Assembly (NCBI RefSeq): GCF_030053395.1
Contig: NZ_JASGBH010000006.1
Span: 1 to 64,000 of the forward strand
Reading direction: 5' to 3'
Length of the DNA stretch: 64,000 nt
Source: Limnohabitans lacus
GTDB taxonomy: Bacteria; Pseudomonadota; Gammaproteobacteria; Burkholderiales; Burkholderiaceae_C
Every line of letters starts with the position of its first letter. The stretch's first letter is position 1. Positions 56,390 through 64,000 of the stretch are shown here, piece after piece. Position numbers and translations under genes: made by a program. The notes under the pieces are model-generated. The model made no database searches and was not told the DNA's origin. It saw only the letters and a program-made list of their open reading frames with translations.

Positions 56390-57775
56390 ATGGCTTCCGC
56401 CCTGACCGACAAACTTTCCCGCCTCGTCAAAACCATCAGCGGACAGGCCCGCATCACCGAATCGAACGTGGCCGACATGCTGCGCGAGGTGCGCATGGCC
56501 CTGCTGGAGGCCGACGTGGCGCTGCCGGTGGTGCGTGATTTCATTGCCCGTGTGAAAGACAAAGCCTTGGGTCAAGAGGTCATGGGCTCGCTCAAGCCCG
56601 GCCAGGCCCTGGTGGGTGTGGTCAACCGCGAGTTGGCCGCCACCATGGGCGAAGGCGTGGCCGACATCAACTTGGCCGCGCAGCCGCCCGCCGTGATCTT
56701 GATGGCCGGTCTGCAAGGTGCCGGTAAAACCACCACCACCGCCAAGCTGGCCAAGCACCTGATCGAAAAGCGCAAAAAGAAAGTGCTCACGGTCTCGGGC
56801 GACGTGTACCGCCCCGCCGCCATCGAACAGCTCAAAACCGTCACCGCACAAGCCGGTGCCGAATGGTTCCCCAGCACCCCCGACCAAAAGCCGATCGACA
56901 TCGCCCGAGCTGCCATCGACTACGCCCGCAAGCACTTTTTTGATGTGCTGCTGGTCGACACTGCCGGTCGCCTGGCGATTGACGAAGCCCTGATGGCCGA
57001 AATCAAGGGCCTGCACGCAGAACTCAAACCTGTGGAAACTCTGTTTGTGGTCGACGCCATGCAGGGCCAGGACGCGGCCAACACCGCCAAAGCCTTCAGC
57101 GAAGCGCTGCCCCTGACCGGCATCGTGCTGACCAAGCTCGACGGTGACTCACGCGGCGGTGCGGCACTGTCTGTGCGCCAGATCACCGGCGCGCCCATCA
57201 AGTTTGCCGGTACCAGCGAAAAGATCGACGGCTTGGAAGTGTTCGATGCCGAGCGCCACGCCGGTCGCATCTTGGGCATGGGCGACATCGTCGCGCTCGT
57301 GGAGCAAGTCACTGCCGGTGTGGACATGGAGGCCGCCCAAAAGCTGGCCGCCAAGGTCAAGAGCGGTGGCGGTTTCGACCTGAACGACTTTTTGGCCCAG
57401 ATCCAGCAGATGAAACAAATGGGCGGCCTGTCCAGCCTGATGGACAAACTGCCCAGCCAGCTGACCGCCAAGGCCGGCGCGATGGACATGGACAAGGTCG
57501 AGAAAGACATCGCCCGCAAGCAAGGCATCATCCACAGCATGACGCCCAAAGAGCGCAGCAAGCCCGAGTTGATCAAGGCCACGCGCAAGCGCCGCATTGC
57601 CGCAGGTGCGGGTGTTCAGGTGCACGACGTCAACCGCATGCTCAAAGAGTTTGAGCAAATGCAGGACATGATGAAAAAAATGCAGGGCGGCGGCCTCATG
57701 AAAATGATGAAACGCATGGGCGCCATGAAAGGCATGATGGGCGGCGGCGGGGGTTTCCCCGGCATGCCGCGCTGA
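56390..57775 (+). CDS. ffh: Signal recognition particle protein Ffh
   Basis: 461 residues. N domain (about 1-90), GTPase G domain (GLQGAGKTTTTAKLA loop, VDTAGRLAIDE, TKLDGDSRGGAAL) and a methionine-rich M domain (MQDMMKKMQGGGLMKMMKRM and a Gly/Met tail). Binds signal sequences and 4.5S RNA. Convergent with the ferredoxin gene, with one base between the stop codons. Confidence 0.97.
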   Translation: MASALTDKLSRLVKTISGQARITESNVADMLREVRMALLEADVALPVVRDFIARVKDKALGQEVMGSLKPGQALVGVVNRELAATMGEGVADINLAAQPPAVILMAGLQGAGKTTTTAKLAKHLIEKRKKKVLTVSGDVYRPAAIEQLKTVTAQAGAEWFPSTPDQKPIDIARAAIDYARKHFFDVLLVDTAGRLAIDEALMAEIKGLHAELKPVETLFVVDAMQGQDAANTAKAFSEALPLTGIVLTKLDGDSRGGAALSVRQITGAPIKFAGTSEKIDGLEVFDAERHAGRILGMGDIVALVEQVTAGVDMEAAQKLAAKVKSGGGFDLNDFLAQIQQMKQMGGLSSLMDKLPSQLTAKAGAMDMDKVEKDIARKQGIIHSMTPKERSKPELIKATRKRRIAAGAGVQVHDVNRMLKEFEQMQDMMKKMQGGGLMKMMKRMGAMKGMMGGGGGFPGMPR

Positions 57776-57776
57776 T

Positions 57777-58109
57777 TCAGTACTGGCTTGCGGGCAGTGT
57801 GACCTGCAGGCCGTCCAGTTCTTCGGTCAGCTCGATCTGACACGACAGGCGACTCCCCGCCTCACGCGTTTGGGCGGTGAAGGCCAGCATGCCGTCTTCG
57901 TCGCTGCTCATCGGCGGCAGTTTGGATTGCCAATCGCTTTGCACCACCACATGGCAAGTGGCGCAGGTCAGCAGCCCGCCGCAATCGGCTTGGATGCCAG
58001 GCAAATTCGCATCAACAGCCGCTTGCATCAGGCTTTGGCCGGGCTGGGCTTGCAGGGTGTGCGCGGTTTGGGTCGGGTCGTGGGGTTGCAGGTGGATCGT
58101 GATCATCAA
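57777..58109 (-). CDS. [2Fe-2S] ferredoxin (adrenodoxin/ISC type)
   Basis: 110 residues from ATG 58109 (a second ATG follows directly). Cluster ligands C43, C49, C52 and C90 in a C-x5-C-x2-C...C pattern (ADCGGLLTCATCHV and SRLSCQI). The acidic loop after C52 (MSSDEDGML) and LPASQY tail fit ferredoxins that serve oxygenases. It lies 34 bp after the GS-like gene in an operon headed by a Rieske oxygenase, so it is the likely electron donor. No ferredoxin reductase is in the window. Confidence 0.9.
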   Translation of the reverse strand: MMITIHLQPHDPTQTAHTLQAQPGQSLMQAAVDANLPGIQADCGGLLTCATCHVVVQSDWQSKLPPMSSDEDGMLAFTAQTREAGSRLSCQIELTEELDGLQVTLPASQY

Positions 58110-58143
58110 TGCATCGCGCTCAAATGCGCGCTCTCAGTGGTTT

Positions 58144-59622
58144 CTAAATTCGGCCGAAGTATTCACGCTTGTGAAACTCCGTCGCGTCCTCGGCTTGCAC
58201 CATGCGCTGGTGCTCGGCCTTTTTGATGGTGCTGTAGTAGTCCACAAAGGGCTGGCCCATGGCTTGGCACAAAGCGGCATCGGCTTGCAGCGCCTGCACC
58301 GCATGGGCCAGACTGGTCGGAATGGTGGCAGCGCCTGCAGAGTACGGTGTTTCGGTGGCGGGTGGCGCTTGCAGTTGGGCGTCTAAGCCATCGAGTCCCG
58401 CATGGATTTGTGAGGCCATGTACAGGTAAGGGTTGGCCGCGGGTTCGCCCAAGCGGTTTTCAATGCGGGTGGCGTTGTCGCCGGGTGCGCCAATGACACG
58501 CAGCATCGCGCCCCGGTTGTCGCGTCCCCACAAAATCGACTGCGGCGCCATGGCGTTGGGCCTGAAGCGTCCATAGCCATTGCTGGTGGAGGTACACAGG
58601 GCCGTGAGCGCTGGGGCATGCGACAGCAGACCCGCCAGCCAAGACGCACCCATATCGCTCAGCACCTGCCGCGCATCCAGCGCACCACCTGGTGCGGCCG
58701 CATCCCGCATGAACACGTTGCGGCCAGTGCTTGCTTCGCAGAGGGATTGGTGCAGGTGCCAGCCGCTCGACATGATGTGCTCAAACGGCGGGCGGCACAT
58801 GAAGGTGGCGTGGTAGCCAGCGCGGCGCAGGGCCTGGCGCGTGGCGTTGCGAAACAGCACCATGTGGTCGGCGGCCGTCAGCACATCGCGGACGTCAAAC
58901 ACCGCCTCCACCTGGCTGGGGCCCAGTTCGATTTCAAGCGAGATCAGCGGCAGGCCAAGGGCCTGCGCGGTGCGCTGCACGATGCGCAGCGGCTCTTCGG
59001 CCCGGTCAAACCAGCCCTCGGTCAGCAGGTTGTAGCCCGGGTGGATCAGGTTGACTTCGGGCGCAGGGCCGGGCCAGTCGGCGCGGTCCGGGTCCAGGTC
59101 TGCGCCGTGCAGCGGGTCTTTGAGGCGGTAGATGTGGAACTCCACTTCCAGCCCGCAGCGCATCTGCCATCCGCGATCGGTCAGGCGCTGCACGGCTTGC
59201 TGCAACACATGGCGCGAGTCCAGGGGCACGATGCGGCCATCCGCAAAAAAGGGCTGGCACTGCAGCCAGCCGGTTTTTTCGGTCCAGGGCAGCACATGCC
59301 AGCTGGCCGGGTCGGGCATGAGCGTGAAGTTGCTCGCCCCGGCAAAGCCGGGCAGGGTCTCTTCGATGCCCTGCTCGAACACTTTGAAGGCGGTGCGGTC
59401 CGAGCTGTCTTTGAGCAGCAAGGTGCTGACCATGCCGATGCCGTTGGCCAGTGCCTGGCGCAGCTGCGAAGCCACGATCGTTTTGCCGCGCACCACGCCG
59501 TGCAGGTCGCACCAGCCGAGGCGGATCAGCTCGATGCCCGAGGCCTCGACCTGCCGCAATAACTGCTCGCAAGCGGTTTCACGTTCGCGGCTGTTTAGGT
59601 CGCAGCGTTCAACGAAGCTCAT
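58144..59622 (-). CDS. Glutamine-synthetase-like gamma-glutamyl ligase
   Basis: 492 residues. GS beta-grasp region (about 25-125) and catalytic domain with metal-binding E159 and E161 (LEVEFHIY), LEIELGPSQVEAVF, SSGWHLHQSL, and RIENRLGEPAANPYLYMA (phosphate and glutamate sites). The active site is intact, but the sequence is of the PuuA/GlnA4-like branch that joins glutamate to amines other than ammonia. It overlaps the Rieske gene by 4 bp, so it is translationally coupled. In aniline degraders a related ligase primes the substrate for a Rieske dioxygenase; a similar role is proposed here. Confidence 0.85.
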   Translation of the reverse strand: MSFVERCDLNSRERETACEQLLRQVEASGIELIRLGWCDLHGVVRGKTIVASQLRQALANGIGMVSTLLLKDSSDRTAFKVFEQGIEETLPGFAGASNFTLMPDPASWHVLPWTEKTGWLQCQPFFADGRIVPLDSRHVLQQAVQRLTDRGWQMRCGLEVEFHIYRLKDPLHGADLDPDRADWPGPAPEVNLIHPGYNLLTEGWFDRAEEPLRIVQRTAQALGLPLISLEIELGPSQVEAVFDVRDVLTAADHMVLFRNATRQALRRAGYHATFMCRPPFEHIMSSGWHLHQSLCEASTGRNVFMRDAAAPGGALDARQVLSDMGASWLAGLLSHAPALTALCTSTSNGYGRFRPNAMAPQSILWGRDNRGAMLRVIGAPGDNATRIENRLGEPAANPYLYMASQIHAGLDGLDAQLQAPPATETPYSAGAATIPTSLAHAVQALQADAALCQAMGQPFVDYYSTIKKAEHQRMVQAEDATEFHKREYFGRI

Positions 59623-61010
59623 GCTGCGCTCGTGTCGGCAGAAGCAGCCACATCACCCGGCAGTGCTGCGTCCCACGGTGCGCCGCGGCGCTTGGCATCG
59701 CAGGCCTCGCGCCACCACTGTGGCCACTGGCCGCTGGGGGCGATGCCGTCCACCGTGTCAGGCCCCATGCGCTGGCTGGCCACGGCGTCTTGTGCAAAGC
59801 CTGGTGGTAAGCCACCGGCCTGAACGGTCTCTATGGCTTTGAGCAAAATGCGCCGGTTCGCCATGATCACCTTGTCGCTGGTACCCAGGTGTTCGCGGGT
59901 GCGGTCTTGGATCGCGCCCATGCTCTCGCAGGCCCACTGGTCGTGCACATTGATGTCGTCTTCGCCCATGCCCAAGTAGGTGCGCGAAACTTGCTCTTCG
60001 GGGTTAAAGCCCCAGTGGTTGTGTTTGCCCGCTTTGGGGATGTAGTCGGGCAGCGTGACCGAGGGCAGGCGCTGCTTGCGCATGGCTTCTTTGTCCACCG
60101 GGCCGTCAAAGCTGGTGAACACCGAATACCAATAGGTGTGCGTGTCGTCTACCGGCACATGCATCTGCGTGATGGTCATGCTCTCGGACAGTGGAATCAC
60201 AAAGGTGTGTGGGAACAGTGCGTTGGTCACCCGCACATGCGTGAGTGCGTCGTTGATCGGGCGCAGGGCCGTCAATCGCATGCCCGCGTCGGTGGGCTCA
60301 AATGAAATCTCGGGCTGGTCCAGCTCGCGCATCACCCGCGTCATGGGCCAGCGCTCGCCTTGCACATCGCCCGCACTCGCGCCCCGGAACTGGCGGCCAT
60401 AGCTGCCTTCCAGCGACTCGTCATTGAAAAAGCGGTGCAGGTACGACGCATGTGCCGGGTCAATGCCCACCTCAAAGGCCTGCAGCCAGTTGCAGTGCCA
60501 CAGCCCTTTGAAGGCAAAGGTGTGGGTGGCCGGGGCACTGAAGGCGTCGATGCCCGGCAGTGGCGGCGGGGTCTGGCCTTCGGGGCCAAACCAGCCAAAC
60601 AAAATGCCGCTGCGTTCGATGATGGGGTAGCTGCGCTGGCGCACACGATTGCACAGCGTGCTGCCGGTGGGCTCCGCAGGGGTTTCGATGCACTGGCCTG
60701 TCACGTCGAACTTCCAGCCGTGGAATGGGCAGCGCAGGCCATCGCCTTCGTTGCGGCCAAAGGCCAGGTCCGCGCCCCGGTGCGGGCAGTCGCGGTCGAG
60801 CAAGCCGTAGTCGCCCTGCGCGTTGCGAAACAGCACCAAGTCCTGCCCCAATAGGCGCACCGCTTTGACGGGGCGAATCGCCATGCACGGATCGAGCGCG
60901 GGGTTGAACTCGTCCACCAGCGCCACGGGCTGCCAATAGTGGCGCATCACCGCACCGCACGGCGTGCCTGGCCCGATGCGGGTGATGAGTTCGTTTTGTT
61001 CTGCTTTCAT
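59619..61010 (-). CDS. Rieske non-heme iron oxygenase, alpha-only type
   Basis: 463 residues from ATG 61010, with AGAGG upstream; an earlier ATG at 61070 is in frame but lacks family similarity. Rieske cluster C75-x-H77 and C94-x2-H97 (CPHRGADL, CPFHGWKF). Catalytic iron ligands in IDPAHASYLH (H187, H192, bridging D184). It resembles phthalate- or phenoxybenzoate-type oxygenases that work as homotrimers without a beta subunit. The substrate is unknown. First gene of an operon with the gamma-glutamyl ligase and ferredoxin. Confidence 0.88.
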   Translation of the reverse strand: MKAEQNELITRIGPGTPCGAVMRHYWQPVALVDEFNPALDPCMAIRPVKAVRLLGQDLVLFRNAQGDYGLLDRDCPHRGADLAFGRNEGDGLRCPFHGWKFDVTGQCIETPAEPTGSTLCNRVRQRSYPIIERSGILFGWFGPEGQTPPPLPGIDAFSAPATHTFAFKGLWHCNWLQAFEVGIDPAHASYLHRFFNDESLEGSYGRQFRGASAGDVQGERWPMTRVMRELDQPEISFEPTDAGMRLTALRPINDALTHVRVTNALFPHTFVIPLSESMTITQMHVPVDDTHTYWYSVFTSFDGPVDKEAMRKQRLPSVTLPDYIPKAGKHNHWGFNPEEQVSRTYLGMGEDDINVHDQWACESMGAIQDRTREHLGTSDKVIMANRRILLKAIETVQAGGLPPGFAQDAVASQRMGPDTVDGIAPSGQWPQWWREACDAKRRGAPWDAALPGDVAASADTSAA

Positions 61011-61201
61011 GGGCGCCTCTGGCTTGTGCCTGGTGTTTGCCTGGTGCATGCACTCACCGTGGTGGGTCACGCTTGTCTCTCGGAGAACAGTTTAAACGGC
61101 TACGTGGGCCCGGCCTGCCAACAGGCGACACGGTGGGCGTGGCTTGACGCGTGTCAATTCGAGGCGGTCAAAGTGGACCACATTGGCGCAAAATCCAGCC
61201 C
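61011..61201. promoter_or_regulatory. Divergent regulatory region with a TTGAC-N4-GTCAA palindrome
   Basis: 191 bp between the Rieske operon and the gamma-glutamylcyclotransferase-like gene. A perfect inverted repeat TTGAC-GCGT-GTCAA lies at 61144-61157 and could be a regulator site. No regulator gene is adjacent. A CAAAAT hexamer at 61189-61194, 7 nt before ATG 61202, is a leaderless-type -10 for the plus-strand gene. Confidence 0.45.
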
Positions 61202-61597
61202 ATGCAACACGCTCTTTTCATCTACGGCACCTTGATGCCCGGTTTGCGTCTGGAGGCCGAAATGCGCGGCGCCCGTTTCATGGGGGCAGCTCAGGTGCCG
61301 GGCCGACTGGTCGATCTGGGGCGCTACCCAGGCTTGCTGCACGGCGAGGGCCAAGTCACCGGCGAAGTCTATGAAGTCGATGACGCGCACCTGGCGCGGC
61401 TCGATGCAGTGGAAGACATGGTGCCTGGGGACCGCGCCGCCTCGCAATACTGGCGCGAGGGATTCACGGTGGTTGGTGGCCCGCTGCAAGGCCAAAGGGT
61501 GCAGACCTATGTCTACAACTGCCCGACCGAAGGCTGCAGGCCCATCCCGCACGGCGACTACCGCCGCTACATTCGCGAAGTCGGGCGTGAGTCCTAA
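61202..61597 (+). CDS. Gamma-glutamylcyclotransferase-fold protein (AIG2/YtfP-like)
   Basis: 131 residues from ATG 61202. FIYGTLMPG at the start is the substrate-anchoring motif of the family. The catalytic Glu is likely in LARLDAVEDMV, and the C-terminus has YVYNCPTEGCRPIP. The family includes enzymes that remove gamma-glutamyl groups from amines (GGACT, BtrG) as 5-oxoproline. Being divergent from a gamma-glutamyl ligase operon makes such a role plausible but unproven. The upstream in-frame stretch is non-coding by context. Confidence 0.85.
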   Translation: MQHALFIYGTLMPGLRLEAEMRGARFMGAAQVPGRLVDLGRYPGLLHGEGQVTGEVYEVDDAHLARLDAVEDMVPGDRAASQYWREGFTVVGGPLQGQRVQTYVYNCPTEGCRPIPHGDYRRYIREVGRES

Positions 61598-61606
61598 CCG
61601 TACTGC

Positions 61607-61677
61607 GTAGGAGCCCACCCTGTGGGCGATGAACCCTCCGCAACGCTGCAAGCGATCGCCCACAGGGTGGGCTCCTA
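61607..61677. repeat. REP doublet (REPIN-like inverted pair)
   Basis: Two perfect 23-bp inverted copies (61608-61630 and 61655-61677) flank a 24-bp spacer. Each unit begins GTAG or ATAG, then GAGCCCAC-CCT-GTGGGCGAT, itself a palindrome (GCCCAC/GTGGGC). This is the form of GTAG-type REP sequences moved by REP-associated tyrosine transposases. It lies between convergent genes, 9 bp after the cyclotransferase-like stop and 6 bp before the miaB stop, and may also act as a terminator. Confidence 0.8.
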
Positions 61678-61682
61678 TCAAA

Positions 61683-63020
61683 TCAATCCCGAATCACCAA
61701 CTCACCCCGCAGCGAGTGCGACAGGCCTTGGGTGATGCGCACATCGGCCATCTGACCGATCAGGCGGTCCATGTTGGGGCCGCCGGGGAAGTTGACCACC
61801 CGGTTGCACTCGGTGCGCCCGGCCAGTTCGGTGGCGTCCTTGCGTGAAGGGCGCTCCACCAAAATGCGCTGCACCGTGCCCACGCGGCTGTCGCCAATGC
61901 GCTGTACGTTCTCTTCGATGGTCGCTTGCAGGTGGTGCAGGCGGCGCAGCTTCACTTCGTGCGGCGTGTCGTCATGCAGGTTGGCCGCAGGTGTGCCGGG
62001 GCGGGGGCTGAAGATGAAGCTGAAACTCGTGTCAAAACCCACATCGGTGATCAGCTTCATCATCTTGTTGAAGTCGTCTTCGGTCTCGCCGGGGAAGCCC
62101 ACGATGAAATCGCTGCTGAGCGACATGTCGGGGCGAATCGCCCGCAGCTTGCGGATCGTGCTCTTGTATTCCATGGCGGTGTAGCCGCGCTTCATGGCCA
62201 TCAAAATTTTGTCTGATCCGTGCTGCACCGGCAGGTGCAAATGGCTCACCAGTTTGGGGATTTTTTCGTAAGCGTCGATCAGGCGCTGCGTGAACTCGTT
62301 GGGGTGGCTGGTCACGTAACGGATGCGCTCGATGCCTGGCATGTCGGCCACGTATTCCAGCAGCAGCGCAAAGTCGGCAATGTCTGAGGTGCCGCCCATC
62401 TTGCCCCGGTAAGCATTCACGTTTTGGCCCAGCAAGGTGATTTCTTTCACGCCCTGCGCTGCCAGCCCTGCGATCTCGACCAGCACATCGTCAAACGGGC
62501 GAGAGACCTCTTCGCCACGGGTGTAGGGCACCACGCAATAGCTGCAATATTTGCTGCAACCTTCCATGATCGACACAAAGGCGGTGGCGCCTTCCACCTT
62601 GGCGGGTGGCAGGTGGTCAAACTTTTCAATCTCGGGGAAGCTGATGTCCACCTGCGGGCGCTGCTTGCGCTCGCGCTCTGCCAGCATCTCGGGCAGGCGG
62701 TGCAGGGTCTGCGGGCCAAACACCACGTCCACATAAGGCGCACGCTTGATGATCTCGGCGCCCTCCTGGCTGGCCACGCAGCCGCCCACGCCAATCAGCA
62801 CGCCCTTGGCTTTCAGGTGCTGCACCCGACCCAGATCGCTGAACACTTTTTCTTGCGCCTTCTCGCGCACCGAGCAGGTGTTGAACAAAATCAGATCGGC
62901 CTCGTCCAAGTCCTGCGTGGGCTCGTAGCCTTGGGCCGCGCCCAGCACATCGGCCATCTTGTCCGAGTCGTACTCGTTCATCTGGCAGCCAAAGGTTTTG
63001 ATGAAGACCTTCTTGCTCAT
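61683..63020 (-). CDS. miaB: tRNA-2-methylthio-N6-dimethylallyladenosine synthase
   Basis: 445 residues. Radical-SAM methylthiotransferase for A37 of tRNAs reading UNN codons. N-terminal UPF0004 domain with three cluster cysteines ([38 protein letters not shown]), radical SAM triad CSKYCSYC, and a C-terminal TRAM domain. All ligands are present. GGAGG precedes the ATG. Confidence 0.96.
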   Translation of the reverse strand: MSKKVFIKTFGCQMNEYDSDKMADVLGAAQGYEPTQDLDEADLILFNTCSVREKAQEKVFSDLGRVQHLKAKGVLIGVGGCVASQEGAEIIKRAPYVDVVFGPQTLHRLPEMLAERERKQRPQVDISFPEIEKFDHLPPAKVEGATAFVSIMEGCSKYCSYCVVPYTRGEEVSRPFDDVLVEIAGLAAQGVKEITLLGQNVNAYRGKMGGTSDIADFALLLEYVADMPGIERIRYVTSHPNEFTQRLIDAYEKIPKLVSHLHLPVQHGSDKILMAMKRGYTAMEYKSTIRKLRAIRPDMSLSSDFIVGFPGETEDDFNKMMKLITDVGFDTSFSFIFSPRPGTPAANLHDDTPHEVKLRRLHHLQATIEENVQRIGDSRVGTVQRILVERPSRKDATELAGRTECNRVVNFPGGPNMDRLIGQMADVRITQGLSHSLRGELVIRD

Positions 63021-63124
63021 GCGGCCTCCACGGCAGTCAGGGAGGTGATGAAGTCAAGGCAAAGCAAAGCACGCCCGCGAAGGGCCAGAGTGCAGCGGTT
63101 CATGGTGTAGATCCAGAGGCTGTG

Positions 63125-63149
63125 AAAAAGAAAAGCGCGGATGCGCTTT
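63125..63149 (-). terminator. Intrinsic terminator after the DUF2889 gene
   Basis: AAAGCGC-GGAT-GCGCTTT stem; on the minus strand it is followed by TCTTTTTC. It sits 34 bp past the DUF2889 stop. Confidence 0.75.
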
Positions 63150-63182
63150 GGAAGTGGCAGATTATCGCAGGCCAGCCCCAGC

Positions 63183-63806
63183 TCAGTTCCCCGGTGTCTC
63201 AATCACCTTCGGCTTGAAAAACATCGGGTAAGCCCTCTGCACCGTCGGGCTGTCATAGGCCCAGCTGTGGCATTGGCCCAGGTGGTAGGGCGGTTTGGTG
63301 ATTTCGGGTTGGGGCTGGCCGGCTTGTTCGCGGCGGTGCCATTGGCCTGCGGGCAGGGTTTGGTAGGCAGCGGTCGCCATATTGAACAAAAGTTCTCGCA
63401 GGTGGGTGCAGCCTTCGGTGCCACCCACGTGTTCGTTGATCACCTTGCGCCAGCCCGGGCCCATGGTTTGGCCGATGAGTTTGTGCATGCCATGCGGTGC
63501 GCCTGCGCATTCGGGGTGGGGGATGTCGTCCATCGCGGTGACGATGTCCTGGATGACCATTTTGTTGTTCAGCGTGACGCGGATCTTCAAGCCGTGGATC
63601 GGTTCGTTGGCCGGGAAGGGGCGCTCGTTGGGCACGCTGAAGCCAAAGGTTTTCACGTCGGTCAGTTCGGCTTCGATGTCCCACAGGCCGTCTTCGCGGT
63701 CATAACCGTTGTAGACCACGGTTCGCGTATGTGACAGTTTTCGGGGGGATGCTGGGGGTAGTGCCAATGGAATTCTCGCGGGTCTGGTGTTCAATCTTCC
63801 GATCAT
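63183..63806 (-). CDS. DUF2889 family protein
   Basis: 207 residues from ATG 63806; the frame is open upstream over the divergent gene, but this ATG fits the short intergenic space. Conserved family features: RTVVYNGYDREDGLWDIEAE (start of domain), NERPFPANEPIHGLKIRV, and a His/Cys-containing stretch AGAPHGMHKLIGQTMGPGW with GTEGCTHLREL. The function is unknown. It is divergent from an acyl-CoA-synthetase-like gene, which suggests but does not show a role in acyl or aromatic acid metabolism. Confidence 0.8.
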   Translation of the reverse strand: MIGRLNTRPARIPLALPPASPRKLSHTRTVVYNGYDREDGLWDIEAELTDVKTFGFSVPNERPFPANEPIHGLKIRVTLNNKMVIQDIVTAMDDIPHPECAGAPHGMHKLIGQTMGPGWRKVINEHVGGTEGCTHLRELLFNMATAAYQTLPAGQWHRREQAGQPQPEITKPPYHLGQCHSWAYDSPTVQRAYPMFFKPKVIETPGN

Positions 63807-63827
63807 ATCGATGCAGGAGCCTGCGCC

Positions 63828-64000
63828 ATGTCCCACAACATCCACCCCGCTGTTCGCCGCCAGACCATTGCCGATGCCCTGCGCCGCACCGCGATCCGCC
63901 TGCCTCACAAAACCGGCATCGTGTGTGGTGCCACCACTTGGACCTATGCCGAGTTCGATGCGCTGGTGAGCCGCCTGGCCGCTGGCTTGGCCAGCATCGG
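63828..64000 (+). CDS. Acyl-CoA synthetase / AMP-dependent ligase, N-terminal part (runs off window)
   Basis: 57 residues visible from ATG 63828, preceded by AGGAGC. Reads SHNIHPAVRRQTIADALRRT, then WTYAEFDALVSRLAAGLASI, the N-terminal pattern of ANL-superfamily enzymes that activate carboxylic acids with ATP and CoA. The substrate cannot be inferred from this fragment. Confidence 0.8.
   Translation, partial: MSHNIHPAVRRQTIADALRRTAIRLPHKTGIVCGATTWTYAEFDALVSRLAAGLASI

Overview
The window reads as a chromosome segment of a betaproteobacterium, most likely Burkholderiales, family Comamonadaceae. The grounds are the fairly high GC content, the Lys/Ala/Pro-rich DksA and histone-H1-like proteins, the gene orders (complete dcw cluster followed by lpxC; accBC-prmA; nrdAB) and the Cys-poor DksA zinc-finger region. 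The genus cannot be fixed by reading; a freshwater comamonad is a guess. Almost every gene is a core gene. The only clear mobile DNA is the edge of an IS3-family element at the left end and one REP doublet near 61.6 kb.

Layout. 1-1.1 kb: IS3-family end abutting a truncated, frameshifted response-regulator remnant, with a convergent Crp/Fnr-type regulator. 1.3-7.6 kb: mostly minus-strand genes (FAD dehydrogenase, cysK, a cysteine-free IscR-like regulator, a pseudouridine-synthase-like protein, a Nudix-MBL fusion), with the RNase P RNA gene rnpB on the plus strand. 7.7-14.2 kb: dapF, a DUF484 gene, xerC, an RlmI-type methyltransferase gene, a CobW-family GTPase gene and dksA. 14.4-31.9 kb: an intact division/cell-wall cluster, mraZ-rsmH-ftsL-ftsI-murE-murF-mraY-murD-ftsW-murG-murC-ddlB-ftsQ-ftsA-ftsZ. 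Most junctions overlap by 4 bp, and four 10-bp MraZ-type repeats lie at its promoter. 32-40.6 kb: lpxC, an esterase gene, an RNase II-type gene, tonB-like, mtgA, ruvC, rodA, tldD. 40.6-42 kb: a DAHP synthase gene (aroG) behind a transcription attenuator whose 24-residue leader peptide has eight aromatic residues in a row. 42-49.9 kb: EamA transporter, mpl, an unrecognised DxD protein, a TlpA-type thioredoxin, accB-accC-prmA, a zinc-ribbon DUF3426 protein, a histone-H1-like protein. 50-56.3 kb: nrdB and nrdA behind a pair of NrdR boxes, ampD, a small zinc-ribbon protein, a CcsA/YpjD-type protein. 56.4-64 kb: ffh; a three-gene operon (Rieske oxygenase, glutamine-synthetase-like ligase, [2Fe-2S] ferredoxin) divergent from a gamma-glutamylcyclotransferase-fold gene; REP doublet; miaB; a DUF2889 gene; start of an acyl-CoA-synthetase-like gene.

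How the parts work together. Peptidoglycan precursor synthesis (dapF, murC-F, mraY, murG, ddlB), polymerisation (ftsI, ftsW, rodA, mtgA), recycling (mpl, ampD) and division (ftsL, Q, A, Z) dominate the middle. Lipid supply (accBC, lpxC) and translation or secretion factors (rnpB, rsmH, RlmI, prmA, miaB, ffh) surround it.

The most interesting items are: the aromatic-peptide attenuator of aroG, whose leader ORF appears to start at the transcription start site; a recurring arrangement in which a -10-like hexamer sits only 6-7 nt before a start codon, suggesting leaderless mRNAs; the Rieske/gamma-glutamyl ligase/ferredoxin operon next to a possible gamma-glutamyl-removing enzyme; and several core-family proteins with key residues missing or unusual insertions (Cys-free IscR homologue, pseudouridine-synthase homologue lacking the catalytic Asp motif, MurD with an acidic insert, DksA with a long histone-like N-terminus).
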